Below are positions 51,979 through 63,675 of a stretch of 64,000 bases of DNA, piece by piece. Numbering within the stretch: the stretch's first letter is position 1; each line of letters starts with the position of its first letter. The position numbers were made by a program, and so were the translations under genes. The notes below the pieces were generated by a model. It worked only from the letters and a program-made list of their open reading frames with translations. It ran no database searches and was not told the DNA's origin. This DNA is from Macrosoma leucophasiata (Eukaryota; Arthropoda; Insecta; Lepidoptera; Hedylidae), in contig JAWQUS010000004.1 of the NCBI GenBank assembly GCA_036365455.1, positions 3,231,501 to 3,295,500 of the forward strand, written 5' to 3'.

Positions 51979-52488
51979 CTTAGGTTACATTTCCGAAATA
52001 CTACCTACGGATGGGGTTTTTATCACTTGAGTCCTTAGGTCAGTATCTTCTGAATACGGAACCCTAAAACACGGAAACTTTACGCAGGTTTTATTCATGC
52101 TTTTTAAAATTCGAAGCAAAATGGCGGGTTTAAAACAATAATAAAAATTATAATGCCTTATCCGACAGATAAGGGGTTTCTTTGAGAGTTTAATTTTTAC
52201 AAATCTTTTATTTCGTTTTTTTATGAGACTCCTGTAAGAAGCCTATAAATGATAACATTGAGTATAAAGTAAGTTCCCTATAAATCTGGTGATAGTCAAA
52301 CGAAAAAAGAAATTTTATGTCGTAATGTTTTTATTGTCTTGGTAGATAGTACAAGTTTATTTAAGTTTAATTTGTTTTTATTTTTTGCAATAACACGTGC
52401 GAGTGAATTTTGAAATTAAAAAAAAAGGAAATAAAGACTTGTCTTCGGACCGGGATATCTAGTGGAGTTTCAGGAGCATCTCGAATGG

Positions 52489-52912
52489 ACTCGACTGATG
52501 TTAAGTGATGACTACAGTCTGTAGACATCTATACAAAAAAATAAAGGTCAAAATATAGATGCGTTGCTCCCAAGAGACTTTAGTGACCTCTTAGTTAGTA
52601 CAAATTATGATAGTTATTACAAATTCATACATTTTTTTATGTAATGGAAGAGGCAAACAAGCTTCCAGTTCACATTGATGTTAAGTGATGACTGCATCCT
52701 ATAGACACCCACACAAAGACCAAGGACAAAATGCAGATGCATTACCACTCCTGAGGCCTAAGATGTTATGTCTCTGTGTCGGAAATTACAAGGCTGTACA
52801 TTACCACCTGACCGGAACACGATAGTGCTGAATACCATTTAGCGGAAAGTATATTAGGTAATGCGGTGGTGCCTACGCCCGCGAGCTCCGACACTGGAGC
52901 TCTGCCACCAGT
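52489..52912 (-). mobile_element. two ACTGG elements in series
   Basis: 52489-52632 is a B-type 3' half. 52632-52912 is an A-type full copy with a 7-base T-run and GAATACCATTTAGCGG, where CACTAC has been lost. Confidence 0.75.
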
Positions 52913-52959
52913 AAAAATTACATTACCTTCAAAACTATACACGATAGTACTGAACACTA

Positions 52960-53303
52960 CTATTTGGCGGCAGATAGATTAGGCAATGCGGTGGTGCCTA
53001 CGCCATCGAGTACCTACCTACACTGAGGTTCAACCACCAGGCATGATGATGATAAATACACAAAGAGGTAAAAAAAGATCTGCGGTGTATCGCTTACCGA
53101 TCGCGTTCGTAGTGAAAATATGAGAAAGAGGCTTTGTGTGAATGAGAGTATCGGTGTAAAAATGAAAAAAAGGCATGCTCCGATGGTTCGGGCATGTAGA
53201 AAGAATGTCGAATGAGCGAATGCCTTAACAGATGTTATGCGAATGTGGATGGTTGAAGAGGCCCAGGAAGGCCGAGACTGACCTACCATAACCAAACAGG
53301 TCG
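52960..53303 (+). mobile_element. inverted-duplication arm 2: ACTGG element fused to RTE-like tail
   Basis: Mirror of arm 1, beginning in an ACTGG copy (reversed, to CTCAGTGTAGG...CCAG) and crossing the GATGATGATAAATACAC and AGAGGTAAAAAAAGATCTGC junction into LINE sequence. The arms lie about 1.13 kb apart. Confidence 0.75.
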
Positions 53304-53430
53304 AGTACTGTCTGATGGTGGGTTAAAAAGTCTTAGGAATCGCCGTGCATGTATGAAGAGAATGATGAATATAGATGAGGCTCTACACTCTCTGCCTACC
53401 CTGTTAGGAACCTGGCGTGAAGATACATAA
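53075..53430 (+). mobile_element. RTE-like LINE 3' end, frameshifted
   Basis: GATCTGCGGTGTATCGCTTACC onward matches 39810-40200 with several indels and a 40-base deletion near 53385. Ends GGCGTGAAGATACATAAC. Confidence 0.7.
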
Positions 53431-53727
53431 CTTACGTAAAAAAAAATACTCAAAAGTATATATCAGGCTTAGGCCAAACTCCACGTGTTCAAATAGTCGT
53501 CTGTAACAACCGATATGAAACACACATCCATGCCGTTAAAAAAACGTGCGTCTTAAATTTAATATCCTTTTTATTACGAAGATTACAATAACGCTCCGAG
53601 TGGGGGTTGGTTTTTATACCGTGGGGATGCTGAATGTAAATATATATTGAGAAAAACCTTAAAACGATACGCGGTCTATTTCCAGAAATAACAGTTACCT
53701 ACGTGGTAGAGGCACCACCGCATTACC

Positions 53728-54252
53728 TTTTTTTTTTTTTTTTTTATATGTAATGGAAGTGGTAAACAAGCATGCAGTTCACATTGATGTTAAGTGATGA
53801 CTGCAGCCTATAGACACCCACACAAAGACCAAGGTCAAAATGCAGATGCGTTACCACTCCTGAGGCCTAAGGTCTTATGCCTCTGTGCCGGAAATTACAG
53901 GGCCGTACATTACCACCTGACCGGAACACGATAGTGTTGAACACTACCATTTAGCGGCAAGTATATTAGGTAATGCGGTGGTGCCTACGCCCGCGAGCTC
54001 CGTCACTGGAGTTCTACCACCAGTAAAACCTACCATATACTTGCCGCTAAATGGTAGTGTTCAGCACTATCGTGTTACGGTCAGGTGGTAATGTATGGCC
54101 CAGTAATTTCCGGCACAGAGGCATAACATCTTAGGACTCAAAAGTGGTAACGCATCGGCATTTTGACCTCTGGTCTTTGTGTGGGTGTCTATAGGCTGCA
54201 GTCATCACATGACATCAATGTGAACTGCATGCTTGTTTGCTACTTTCATAAA
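53728..54252. mobile_element. inverted pair of ACTGG elements
   Basis: A full - strand copy (53728-54024, 18-base T-run, near consensus) is followed after three bases by a + strand copy (54028-54252) lacking its first 45 bases. The pair can fold into a hairpin of over 200 bp. A 24-base + fragment (GGTAGAGGCACCACCGC) precedes the T-run. Confidence 0.85.
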
Positions 54253-54295
54253 ATGCCTACATTTCATTCATATGTAACGTATATGATTGCTGATT

Positions 54296-54424
54296 TCGAT
54301 GTTAACTGATGATAGCAGCCTACAGAGATCTACACAAAAACCAGAGGTCAAAATGCAGATGCGTTGCCACCCCTGAGACCTAAGTTATTATGTCTTTGTG
54401 GTAGTTATTACGGGCCATACAATA
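54296..54424 (-). mobile_element. ACTGG element, subfamily B, 3' half
   Basis: TCGATGTTAACTGATGATAGC to GTTATTACGGGCCATACAA. Confidence 0.7.
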
Positions 54425-54629
54425 TAGTGTATTTCATCGTCCAGCTAATAGTTATCGAAAGCAATATTCCTTCTAAATCTATTTTTCAAGTTTCACAGCA
54501 TATATTTATCTGCTTATTAATTAATGATTTAGAAAAAATGGACATACCAAATTTGCCGTAACAGCTGTATCAGTTATCTTTATGCGTGAAAAACGAAGAA
54601 TTTCACACTATATAACCCCCAAAATAAAT

Positions 54630-54810
54630 AACTGTCTGTCTGTCTGCCTGTCAGTCAGTCCGTCTGTCTGTTAGTTGGGGATAATCTTGGGAACGGCTGA
54701 ACCGATTTTGACGGGACTTTCACTGGCAGATAGCTTATGTAATAAAGAGTTACATGCTACTTTTATACTAGCTGCGCCCACGACTTCGTCCGGGTAGATA
54801 CTGAACAATG
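54630..54810 (+). mobile_element. CTAGT-family repeat, opened at both ends
   Basis: A GTCT run (54631-54670), then CGATTTTGACGGGACTTTC, GCTACTTTTATACTAGCTGC and CGACTTCGTCCGGGTAGATA. The best copy of this family in the window. Confidence 0.6.
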
Positions 54811-54874
54811 TAGAAGCAAAATATAGTTCACAATACTTCTTCAATAGTGAGTGGGGTAATTTTTCGCATCGCTT

Positions 54875-55264
54875 CTGGATTTGTATGGCCCCATACCTAA
54901 CTATGCCAGAGACATAACAACTATAATTTTCAGAGGTGCCAACGCCACTGCATTTCAAAATGCATGAAAGTTCAACCTCTAGCTTTTATGTAGATGTGGT
55001 TTTTTTTAATGTAATGGAAGTGGCAAACAAGCATGCAGTTCACATTGATGTTAAGTGATGACTGCAGCCTATATTCACTTACACAAAGACCAGAGGTCAA
55101 AATGCAGATGCGTTACCACTTTCGAGGCCTAAGATGTTATGCCTCTGTGAAATTACAGAGCCACCTGACCGGAACACGATAGGAATATTCAGCGGCAAGT
55201 GTATTAAGTGATGCGGTGGTGCCTACGCCTACGTGAGCTCCGCCACTGGCGCTCTACCACCAGT
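54875..55264. mobile_element. ACTGG elements, facing copies
   Basis: 54875-54998 is a B-type + fragment with a duplicated TGCATTTCAAAATGCATG. 54999-55264 is an A-type - copy whose middle has several deletions (GTGAAATTACAGAGCC, CGATAGGAATATTCAGC). Confidence 0.7.
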
Positions 55265-55741
55265 ATTTTTTTAATTCAATACTCAAATTCTAACGTGTTG
55301 CTCACACATATGATAAAAACCGTAGTATTTTTTGAAATATCATATCTCCAATATTGAATATTACACCAGTACGAAGTTAAAACGTTATTAACATAAACAC
55401 ATATGCGTAAAATCTCCCCATTTGACTGTAAAAACGTTACCCTATAAAGCGTTTAGTATTTTTGACTGCGTAAAAAATATTTCATCACAAATGCGTTACG
55501 TATAAAAATATTATGACAAATAAACTCCGTATGATATGAAGGAAACAAATCTGCACGTTGTGAATGATGGCAAATGTTTTATTAACTTTTCAAAGGCTCG
55601 GTTGAACCAAAAAATGTTAAAGTTATGGTTTTTATCAATTTTTGTTTTATTATTCTTAATTCATTGTATTACCTATACATTATTTACTACCTACTATAAT
55701 AAAGAAGAAGAATCGACCAGTCTCATTGTTGTTGTTGTTAG
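55265..55741. other. gene-free stretch
   Basis: AT-rich. A 93-codon open stretch (55536-55817) ends in the next repeat and is hydrophobic by composition only. Confidence 0.4.
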
Positions 55742-56080
55742 TTGTTGTATATATTATTTCGCACACTATGTTGTTTTATATTATTTCGCATTAACACGTG
55801 CTGCTGTTAATTATTAAGGGTAAAAGCGACTTCTTAACGATATTCAATAAACTGCAAAGTTTATTATATCGGTTGCCTAACTAGCATAGTTGGCAATAGA
55901 TGGCGCTGCTGCTACCATAAAGCAATGCAATAAATGTGAAGGAAAGATTCGACAAATCGGGCAGGACTTCAGTAGCTCAATTGGGAGAGCGGCTGGACTA
56001 AATTCCCAGTAGGCCGCCAGTTCGAGTCTCGCCTGACGTCAAATTTTTCTTTCCATTTTTCTTTAAATAAAATATAAAAT
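55742..56080 (+). mobile_element. tRNA-like repeat unit, opposite orientation
   Basis: GACTTCAGTAGCTCAATTGG (55975 on) opens the tRNA-like block; its T arm (GCCAGTTCGAGTCTCGC) has one broken pair. The direct-repeat piece TTATATTATTTCGCATTAAC at 55776 lies in the other orientation relative to the block than at 6963 and 24272. Confidence 0.65.
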
Positions 56081-56907
56081 GTATGTTACCTATGAAAAAT
56101 TAGAATGTATGTTTTATTATTCATAAATTCAGAAATAATTATATTTATTTAATTTCACTCGTAATATTCGCTATAACATTGTCGGACTGTTTATATCACT
56201 GTTTATCACAAAATTTGCACGTCGTTTTTTCGACAAAATGTATAAGGTCACAAATTATCTCTTTCAACTTCTGTAATTTACCTACATTTTATGCAAATAA
56301 ATACATGATTGATTGAATCTATTTGAATATTTTTTTAGGTTTGAGATAAACGTGGTTTCATGATATTGGTGGTACCGCTCCAGTGACTAAGCTCGCGGGT
56401 ACAGGCCAAAAATTATACCTACCAAAATGTTGTCATGAAATGGCAAACAAGCATACAGTTAACATTAATGGTAAGAAATAAGTTACTTTCTTGCTTCATC
56501 GTTTGTCATTGCGCATAATGGTTTCGAGAGAACTCGAAAAAATCTTCAAATCTGACGCATTGAATTCGCCACAATAATTACACCATTCAAATTCATACAA
56601 TTTACCCTCGTCACTTATCTGATGGGAAACGAGTATAAAATGTAAATAGATACAGCCAATGCACCTGGGAAATCTTTCGCGTCTTTTTATCTTTATCTTA
56701 CTTCAAATTATGATGTCTCATACCTTTTTTTTTCGGCTTTTTCCACGGAGGTGATTTTGACATTCAAATGGCGTGAGTTTTTAAGTAAATGCTCGCCAAA
56801 TCTGAATGGATTTTTCGTGATCAGTTTATATGCTTGCGATATTATTTTTATTTTGTTTATTGAGAAATCATTGAATTTCAAATAAATTATGAGATAATTA
56901 TGAAAAT
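56081..56907. other. gene-free stretch with ACTGG scraps
   Basis: ATTGGTGGTACCGCTCCAGTG at 56365-56407 is a 5' scrap of an ACTGG element and AATGGCAAACAAGCATACAG at 56437-56470 a reversed 3' scrap. No gene. Confidence 0.4.
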
Positions 56908-57172
56908 TACGGTAGAGTTCCAATGCAGGAGCTCGAAGGTGTAGGCATCTAGGCATTACCAAATCCATCTGGCGCCAAATAGTAGTGCTCAGGACTGTCG
57001 TGTTCCGGTTAGATGGTAATCTATGGCTCCGTAATAACTATCACAAGGGCATAACTTAGGTCTCAGGGATGGCAACGCATCTGCGTTTAGATGTCTGCTG
57101 TTTGTGTAGATATCTATAAGCTGCAGTCATCACTTAACATCAATGTGATTATTTGCCTCCTTTGTTATATAG
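56908..57172 (+). mobile_element. ACTGG element, subfamily B, nearly complete
   Basis: GGTAGAGTTCCAATGCAGG to TTGCCTCCTTTGTTATATAG. Lacks the A-run and the GAACTGCATGCTTG block. Confidence 0.75.
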
Positions 57173-58029
57173 AAAATAAAAAAATTCTGCGTTAAAAAAA
57201 ACATCTATAATAAAATGTTTTTGAAAAAGGATAATTGATATACTAAAATCATAATCATGGTCATTCATACCTGTAAAGAACGCTTTTCTTGGTCGCTGTT
57301 CGAAAGAGTTGGGTTACATAAAAACTAAAATCAATTGCAGAATAGTTATTAAACAAAGCGAGAGATATAAAGAAACTCTTATCGTTCATATTTATTGTAA
57401 CAAATTAATATTTGTTCAGTAGATGAAAATTAAACAAAAACTGTGGTTTTCGTACTCATGAAGTATCATTTCGGATCTTGCTAGTTTGTTATAAAAACAT
57501 TCCGATTGATATTATTGTATTTATTGCAAGATTTATTTTTAAAATCAGCAAATTTTTCATTCTTCATATTATACCTACTTCAATGCAGATACACCATAAT
57601 AAAGACACCAATATCAATCCCAATAAAACATCAAAAGAACTCATAAATCCAATTTGAATACAGATCTAATATTTGTAATAAGATATCAAACGCACAAAGA
57701 AGATGCGGCAAATAAAATGCGGCCATTTTTTAAACATATCGTAATGAAATCGGACGGAAAGAAAATATAAAGGTGGATCTATTGTCAATGGAATACGCAC
57801 ATAATTTATGCATGCTTGAGATTAAAAATGAAATTTCATTTTGGGGTTCCTCAAGGTTTAGTATTGGAACACTTTCTGTTATATTTATTTGGTTACTAAC
57901 TTGAGCAGGCAACTATGTCCGCGTATTCTTAAAAAATCCCTTAGGAACCACTATGTCCGCGTATTCTTAAAAATTCCCTTAGGAACCTCTGAACGGAGTA
58001 ACAAATCCTAATTGTTACAGCCATAGACA
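57173..58029. other. gene-free stretch
   Basis: Nothing recognised except the 38-bp duplication at 57912. Confidence 0.4.
57912..57987. repeat. two-copy 38-bp tandem repeat
   Basis: ACTATGTCCGCGTATTCTTA followed by CCCTTAGGAACC occurs twice with a single base change (AAATCCC versus AATTCCC). Confidence 0.9.
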
Positions 58030-58127
58030 CTCTACTTGTGTATTAAATTCGACCAGTCGCTTTAGCGTGGTTGAGCAACAAACAAACCAACAAACATCCA
58101 TACTTTCACATTTATAATAGTAGTAAG
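58030..58127 (-). mobile_element. CTAGT-family repeat, start fragment
   Basis: CAAACATCCATACTTTCACA and TTTATAATAGTAGTAAGA show the uninterrupted form of the site occupied at 23465. Confidence 0.55.
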
Positions 58128-58885
58128 ATTGCCTCATGTACCTACCCGAGTTGGCATTTATATTTTTTTTTTTGCCACAAGCCCTTTTTCTGTACGAGTC
58201 CCTACTTGCGAAACGTACCTATCTTAAAAAAAGCATTTCCTAAATATATATCAATCGTTATTATTTTTAATGATTTACAGTTTATAAAGATAATTATTTC
58301 TTACTACTCTCTACTCTATAAATTTTTGAGAAAACATTACAGAAAACTTAATCTGCATTAATGAACTGAATAAAAATTAATTTGAATACCCATGTGATCA
58401 TAACCATATTTTGGATTCCTAAAAACTCATTAATAGTTATGCGGAATATAAAAACAAGCCATAACGGACATCTACAATGATACAAAAAATGTCTTTAGCA
58501 CAAAAGGGTTAATTAAAACAGAATTCGTTCAGCTATTCTTGCAGTATTAGATGTAACCCTTTCCCACCTGTTGTCATGGGAACAAGCAAATACAAAAGGT
58601 AAGAGGATCTACAGGATATTGTTCTGCTAACCACAATCCTTTGAATTGGATATTATTTTTCACTTTTCACTATTGTTTCACTAGTTTTGCTTCAAAGATC
58701 TGTGATATTGTATACATTTTTGAAATTACATGTAATATGTTTTCTTATTGTTATCAAAATTTTTAAAGTAAAAGCAGTATAGGTTTAAGAAAGAAATGTA
58801 ATATCTTTCATATTGAAAGCTCATATCATTATGTTTGGAATTATCGTATGAGAAACAAATGTAACATAAGATACATGTCATATTG
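58128..58885. other. gene-free stretch
   Basis: AT-rich; a 96-codon open stretch (58071-58361) begins in a repeat and has no protein-like order. Confidence 0.4.
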
Positions 58886-59200
58886 TAACTGCCTCGGTAG
58901 CGTAGTGGTAGCAGGCCATTACTGATCACGCTGAGCTCCTGGCTCGATTCCCGGGTCGCGGGTTATCAGAGATAATGGTGTAAAGTCCTTTATCTCTGGT
59001 TCTATTGAGATTTTTCGATTTTATGGAAGTTTCCCCGTACCTCGGAGTTTGGTAATGTGCCCGGAGATGTCAACAGGCTCGTCACCTGTTACATGGGCCA
59101 ATACGTAATCGTCGAATCGTGGGTGTTTGCATGTATGCTTGAATACATGCATTTACCTCTGCCTACCCCTTCGGGGATTACAGGCGTGAAGTTACTATTT
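58886..59200 (+). mobile_element. CTCGG SINE, full length
   Basis: Head with GTAGCGTAGTGGTAGCAGG, B box GGCTCGATTCCCGGG, and complete tail. An 8-base T-run follows GAAGTTAC. Confidence 0.85.
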
Positions 59201-60856
59201 TTTTTACATTCTGTACCTAATCTTTATTTACTGGCTCGGATTGTTTATCGTGTGTTATAAAACATCAAAAACACTACTTCACATTTTTAGGGTTTCTAAG
59301 CTTACAAGGAACTCTTATAGTTTCGCCATGTTTGTCCGTCCATCCGTGTCGTGTAAAAACGTGTAATTTGACATTTTTACATCAATAACTGGATTTTATA
59401 TTAAATTCCAATCGTCAATATTTCCTATTAAAATTTTTTTCGAAACCAGATTATCCTTGTAAAATCAGTAATTTAAGTGAAAAGTAGATGTATCTATTGT
59501 AATTCTGAAATTTAGTAATAGACTCCATAAGTACCATGTTTTCTTCTATACCTACAACTGTCAGACTTACAAAACATTTTTCCTCTCTCCTTTCCACTTC
59601 AATTTCGCAACGCTATACTTGAATAACGAAAACAAATAATCCCACCCAAAAAATAAAAAAACAAATCCGAAAACGTCATTGAAGAAATGCCAGAGGCGAC
59701 GTTATAAAAAACCTAATTAATACCAACGCGAAATCAGCAGATATTGAGCGTTAGCGCGACACCACTCAAACATGAGTGCGCTGACACCACTCAGCTTTTC
59801 CATAAATAAAAAAAGGATTAACGTTAAAAAGTCAAAAAAATCTAGCATCCACTCCGAGTTAATGATACGGCACGCCGAGACGAAACAAAGCTTCGGAATG
59901 ATCTTACACCGTGTTGCAATCCACGTTTTTATACTTTAAAATATTGTGGTTCATTCTTATGCTACAGAGAAAAAAGTTAAAATTATCGAAAAATAAATAA
60001 GAGTTGAGAAAATAAGTGGTGGAAATAAGACTATAATTGCAATCTATTTTGTCGAACTATTAAGTAAAAATAATTAAAAATCATGCAAGATAGATTGTAA
60101 TGTAAGAAGCTGAAAAAACATTACAGAAAATAAGTAGGTAATTCTACTAATTACACTTACGATCAATAAAATAAAGAGAAGTTTACGATTTGAAAATGAA
60201 CATAGTCAACAATTTTGCAATGTACACTGTCTTGTATAAATTATTGATATTATGAAAATGGTATAATACAAGTGCAAGTAAGAATTCTAATTAATAATTA
60301 AGAAATACAAACCTATGAAATCCAAATTTTATAGTTCAAATATGAACAAGAAAACAGATAATAGAAACAATTGAGATTATATTTAATTTTAACTATAACA
60401 AACTCATTAACATGCAGGTGTTATAACCAGAATTGAATAACGCTTTTGATAATTTGCCAAGTCTATATTGTGCATTTGTTTAAGCTCTACAGTACTTATA
60501 TTTCTTTAAATGCTTACTACACATTACTGTGAAGGTCATGAATAATACTTGGCAATGTTTAGCTGCAAATTGTAGCTTATTATCCTATTGGAAAATGTTA
60601 ATGCGTTTGTAAATTACTATTGTATTCATGCAGGTATTATCAATATTGATAACTTGAGTATTGTGATTTCATTTTCTAGAAAATCTATAGTAACTTCAAT
60701 GTATTGCGTGTAGCAAAAAGAATTAACTCAGTCATTCATTTTTTTAATATAATTTGAAATGCAGTGTTATCTTTATACGGCGATTTCTCCTGTTCAACAA
60801 ATTCCTCAAAATTTACATTAGCAACAACATACATCAAATACTTGATGTCTATTTCC
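59201..60856. other. gene-free stretch
   Basis: A scrap of the GGGTTCCGTA family (TTTTTAGGGTTTCTAAGC) lies at 59285. The part 59690-59930 is richer in CpG (GAGGCGACG, GAGCGTTAGCGCGACACC, GATACGGCACGCCGAGACG) without an open frame and could be a conserved regulatory element. Confidence 0.4.
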
Positions 60857-61005
60857 CTACTAATATTATAAATGCGAAAGTAACTCTGTATGTCTGTCTG
60901 TTTGTCTGTTACCATTTCACTTCCAAACGACTGGACCGATTTTAATGAAATTTGGTACAGAGATAGAACTGACTTTGAGAAAGAACATAGGCTACTTAGT
61001 TTTTT
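60857..61005 (+). mobile_element. TAATATTATAAATGCGA repeat, 3' end missing
   Basis: CTACTAATATTATAAATGCGA, CCGATTTTAATGAAATTTGG and AAAGAACATAGGCTACTTAG are kept; the CAGCTAGT end is lost. Confidence 0.55.
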
Positions 61006-61728
61006 ATAACTATTATACTTAGTTATTCACTCGACAGGTTCAGAACTGTTCGAATTGTCTTAATTAAGACAATCACTGCTGTAACTGAACATTTTATGAC
61101 CTTGCTAACACAAATGGTACTATAATCTAACAATGTATGTGTGTATAATGTGTGTGTAATTAATAAACAACATGCTTTAACGAATAGTTTCTAATTTATT
61201 TAAGTTTTGTTGTCACACAAAAGTCACACTGTATAAAGCTGTCTAATCCGGAGTGTTCTAAGCGATGTGACGTACATCCACCGACTTGAAGGTTCGGGGC
61301 TTGAGACCCGTCGCCTGTAGAGATGTCTCGATTTTTTTCTACTCTATTTTCGATCCGTTTTCCCTTTTCACAACGTCTAACCCAGCTTCCTTGAGTCTGC
61401 CATCGAGTCCGAGAGCATTGTTCTTGGTTTTGTTTTTTGATACTTTAGAATTTACTGACAAAAAAGCTGTAAATGTCTTGCTCGGGTGAAACGTGAAGAG
61501 ATCTGAAGGGTCTTTGTCTTTGGCTAAAAATTTAATTTTACTTTATAATAATATTATTCATAATGATTTTATAACTTATAAGGTTTTTAAAATCATGGCT
61601 GCACCAACAATAACGACTATCTATATTTTTAAATTGCGGAACCTACTAAAATTTCAAAATTCACAAAGTAACACAAACGAAGGCGTATATACTTATTCGT
61701 TCGCTTATATTTGCGTATCTTTCATTTC
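61006..61728. other. gene-free stretch
   Basis: GGTTCGGGGCTTGAGACCCG (61291-61310) resembles a tRNA T arm but has no partner arms. Otherwise nothing. Confidence 0.4.
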
Positions 61729-62017
61729 TTTTTTTTTTTTATGAAATGGAAGTGGCAAACAAGCTTCCAGTTCACATTGATGTTAAGTGATGACTGCAGC
61801 CTATAGACACCCACACAAAGACCAAGGTCAAAATGCAGATGCGTTACCACTACTGAGGCCTAAGGTGTTGTGCCTCTGTGCCGGAAATTACAGGGCCGTA
61901 CATTACCACCTGACCGGAACACGATAGTGCTGAACACTACCATTTAGCGGCAAGTATATTAGGTAATGCGGTAGTGCCTACGCCCGCGAGCTCCGTCACT
62001 GGAGCTCTACCACCAGT
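61729..62017 (-). mobile_element. ACTGG element, subfamily A, near consensus
   Basis: Full length, T-run interrupted once (ATGAAATGG instead of ATGTAATGG). One of the least diverged copies. Confidence 0.88.
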
Positions 62018-62174
62018 GCATGTCAAAATCATGATATTTTTGATGTGACTAAACTTTATTTTCATTCTTTGTTTTTTTAATGTAGGAGTTATGTGTCTTT
62101 TATATTATTATGAATTGCTCTATTTACATAAATAATTGGAAAAATTAATAATGAGATGACATTTTAATGTACTA

Positions 62175-62400
62175 TTTATTTTTCGCAATAACACATGCGA
62201 GTGAACTTTAAGAAAAAAACGGAAAGAAAAATTTGACTTCGGGCAGGAATCGAACCTGCGACCTCAGGATAACCAGTCCAGCCGCTTTCTGGGACTTCGG
62301 TAGCTTAGTGGTAAAGCGGCTGGACTGGTTAACCTGAGGTCGCAGGTTCGATTCCTGCCTGAAGTCAAATTTTTCTTTCCGTTTTTTCTTTAATTTCTAA
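62175..62400. mobile_element. palindromic foldback with two facing tRNA-like sequences
   Basis: ACGGAAAGAAAAATTTGACT (62220 on) to AACCAGTCCAGCCGCTT is mirrored by AAGCGGCTGGACTGGTTAAC to AAATTTTTCTTTCCGT. Arms are about 68 bases with two or three differences, around a loop of roughly 25 bases that contains the start of the second tRNA-like sequence. Each arm carries a tRNA-like body with T arm GCAGG-TTCGATT-CCTGC and D arm GCTT...AAGC. Outside, TTCGCAATAACACATGCGAG recalls the direct repeat of the 306-bp unit. Confidence 0.75.
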
Positions 62401-62861
62401 TGTTCACTGACATTATATTGCATTCAGATGGGGTATTTTGTGTCCAAAATTGAAAACTCGATGAAGTCCCCCAACATTAATTTTTTTACAACCTTCATTA
62501 CCAAATTCTTCATCCACTCATCCCATCACCTCAACAAAGATACCTCTCAGACGTCCATACACATGTATCCTTTCAACATTCAATTTGCATATACTCATTT
62601 AAATATACCCCTGAAAAGTGCTCGACTTTAAGATAAGGGATTAAAAAGAAAATGCCATCCCATTGTGGAGACACTCGTAAGCGGCGGAGCAATCATCCGA
62701 GACGCTTGCTACGAAAAAAGGCGGGAAGTGGAAAAGGAAAAACTTGGAGGTAAAACATGTTATGAAGAAGGGTGCTTTGAAGAAAAGGATTCAGTTGTAT
62801 GGACTACGGATGCGATAGTGAAATATAGGTATAAGATTCTTTATGTTTTTGTATTTTAACT
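62401..62861. other. stretch without a supported gene
   Basis: 62665-62859 is open on + (METLVSGGAIIRDACYEKRR) with a charged product, and the interior GGAGGTAAAACAT could be a donor, but no acceptor or homologue is recognised. Confidence 0.3.
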
Positions 62862-63058
62862 AGTGGCCCGCTCCGACTTCTCGCGGTTGCAATGTCACCT
62901 ACCCTCATGTTATCTCCTATTCATCTTAGCGTGATGTTATATAAAGACTTTTTCCCGATAAATGGGCTATCTAACACTGAAAGAATTTTTCAAATCGGAC
63001 TAGTAGTTCCAGAGATTAGCGCCTTTAAGCAAACAAACAAACAAACGAACTCTTCAGC
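62862..63058 (-). mobile_element. ACTAGTGGCCCGCTCCGACTTC repeat
   Basis: Reversed CTAGT end with a GC-rich block, then CCAGAGATTAGCGCC and a CAAA run. Relative of 42509-42700. Confidence 0.55.
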
Positions 63059-63088
63059 ATGATACTTTTTTTTGTGAAGTACTCATTA

Positions 63089-63416
63089 ACTGCCTCGGTA
63101 GCCTAGTGGTAGCAGGCCACTACTACTACGCTGAGGTCCTGGGTTCGATTCCCAGGTAGGGGGTTATCAGAGATGATGGTGTAAAGTCCATTATCTCTGG
63201 TTCTATTGGGATTTTTCCATTTTCTGGAAATTTCCCAGTACCTTGAAGTTTGGTAATGTGCCCGGAGATGTCAACAGGCTCGCCACCTGTTACATGGGCC
63301 AAAAACGTAACCGGCGAATCGTGGGTGTTTGCATGTATGCTTGAATGCATGCATTTACCTCTGCCTACCCCTTCGGGGATTACAGGCGTGAAGTTACGTT
63401 TGTTTTTTTTTTTTTT
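63089..63416 (+). mobile_element. CTCGG SINE, full length with target duplication
   Basis: Near-consensus head, body and tail, ending in a 14-base T-run. ACTCATTA stands at 63081-63088 and 63417-63424. Its body is the best reference for the family. Confidence 0.88.
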
Positions 63417-63675
63417 ACTCATTACAATGATATATAATATGTAGATTATCTCCAACGCAATAATCCTTTTCATAATAGACGCAAATATTTCTATCTTTTA
63501 AGGTCTTAAGTAAAATTTACAAAAAAAAAAAATATGTATAAAAGGCAGCAAAACAAACTGATGGTGAAATAGTTCCCTTCCAGTGCTAGTTGTGAATAAC
63601 GGGTAACAAGTGGAATATCTACGTAATCGCGAACGCGGAGCTCTCGCATGTATGACCGACGCATTATAATTTCAG

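Larger units (their letters stand above)
51342..52070 (+). mobile_element. GGGTTCCGTA repeat interrupted by a chimeric unit
   Basis: Starts AACACGGCCAACTGCGTGTCGG with GTAGGGTTCCG and ends near ATACGGAACCCTAAAAC. The inner part is replaced by the LINE/ACTGG chimera at 51464-51978. Confidence 0.5.

Noticed and set aside
58071..58361. 96-codon open frame as a gene
   Set aside because: It starts in a CTAGT-family repeat and has an aromatic-rich composition expected of AT-rich noncoding DNA.
61291..61310. tRNA T-arm-like GGTTCGGGGCTTGAGACCCG
   Set aside because: No D arm, acceptor stem or A box at the right distance.
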